Positions 15,396 through 15,478 of a stretch of 15,478 bases of DNA are shown here, piece by piece (positions within the stretch are counted from its first letter, which is position 1; the number at the start of each line of letters is the position of its first letter). The translations under genes were made by a program, and so were the position numbers. The stretch is taken from assembly GCA_023457535.1 (NCBI GenBank), contig JAEWLN010000002.1, positions 1-15,478 of the forward strand, written 5' to 3'. Origin of the DNA: Bacteroidota bacterium. GTDB lineage: Bacteria > Bacteroidota > Bacteroidia > Flavobacteriales > Flavobacteriaceae. The notes beneath the pieces were generated by a model. The model was not told the origin of the DNA. It searched no databases and worked only from the letters and a program-made list of their open reading frames with translations.

Positions 15396-15478
15396 TTGTG
15401 TGAAAAAACAGCCCCGTCACAAAAATCCACACGAATTTGTGTGAAAAATCATCCCGCTCAAAAAAATCCACACAAATC
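15396..15478. repeat. Right 41-base-period palindromic array flanking the type I RM operon
   Basis: Starting 28 bases after the hsdR stop, a right half copy TTGTGTGAAAAAA (15396-15408) is followed by a full repeat at 15421-15449 with core CCACACGAATTTGTGTG, and by the start of another at 15462 that runs off the window. Distances are again exactly 41 bases and the spacers are 12 bases of unrelated sequence. The orientation is the same as in the left array. The extent to the right is unknown. Confidence 0.85.

Overview
The window looks like chromosomal DNA from a member of the Flavobacteriia (Bacteroidota), probably Flavobacteriaceae. The evidence is the protein families, the Bacteroidota-type promoters (TTG, about 16-22 bases, TAnnTTTG) in front of several genes, very few Shine-Dalgarno sequences, and intergenic GTCGAACGTC-type repeats. 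G+C content is near one half by eye, higher than in many Flavobacterium genomes, so genus is left open.

Left part (1-7668) is ordinary core and household content. On the minus strand are a TonB-dependent siderophore-type receptor and, two bases after it, the start of a PepSY-type membrane protein cut by the window edge. A 17-base iron-regulator-like palindrome lies just upstream of the receptor promoter. Next is a coupled minus-strand pair (DUF6265-like lipoprotein, then a PhnB/YjdN-like VOC protein). Then come prfA (release factor 1) and pyrF (orotidine 5'-phosphate decarboxylase) on the plus strand, with a strong terminator between them. A secreted class 3 lipase-like protein converges on pyrF and overlaps it by 15 bases. 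Divergent from the lipase is a helical-backbone (BtuF-like) metal/cobalamin receptor.

Middle part (7669-10335) is repeat-rich. Two DUF4197 paralogues lie in tandem on the minus strand, one a predicted lipoprotein and one a predicted soluble periplasmic protein. Each has upstream of it a near-identical 173-base repeat containing a 126-base element with matching inverted ends, followed by GTCGAACGTC arrays. One array is three exact-period 50-base units. A possible small RNA lies at 7670-7750.

Right part (10104-15478) is a complete type I restriction-modification operon, hsdM-hsdS-hsdR. The genes are joined by ATGA overlaps and read from a consensus promoter. It is bracketed on both sides by arrays of a palindromic CACACA/TGTGTG repeat with the same 41-base period and the same 12-13-base variable spacers. 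HsdM and HsdS methylate the site chosen by HsdS, and HsdR translocates and cleaves unmodified DNA. The specificity domains of HsdS are much more AT-rich than the genes around them. HsdR carries a duplicated four-cysteine motif. The paired arrays are the least explained feature here and may mark the borders of an exchangeable defence cassette.
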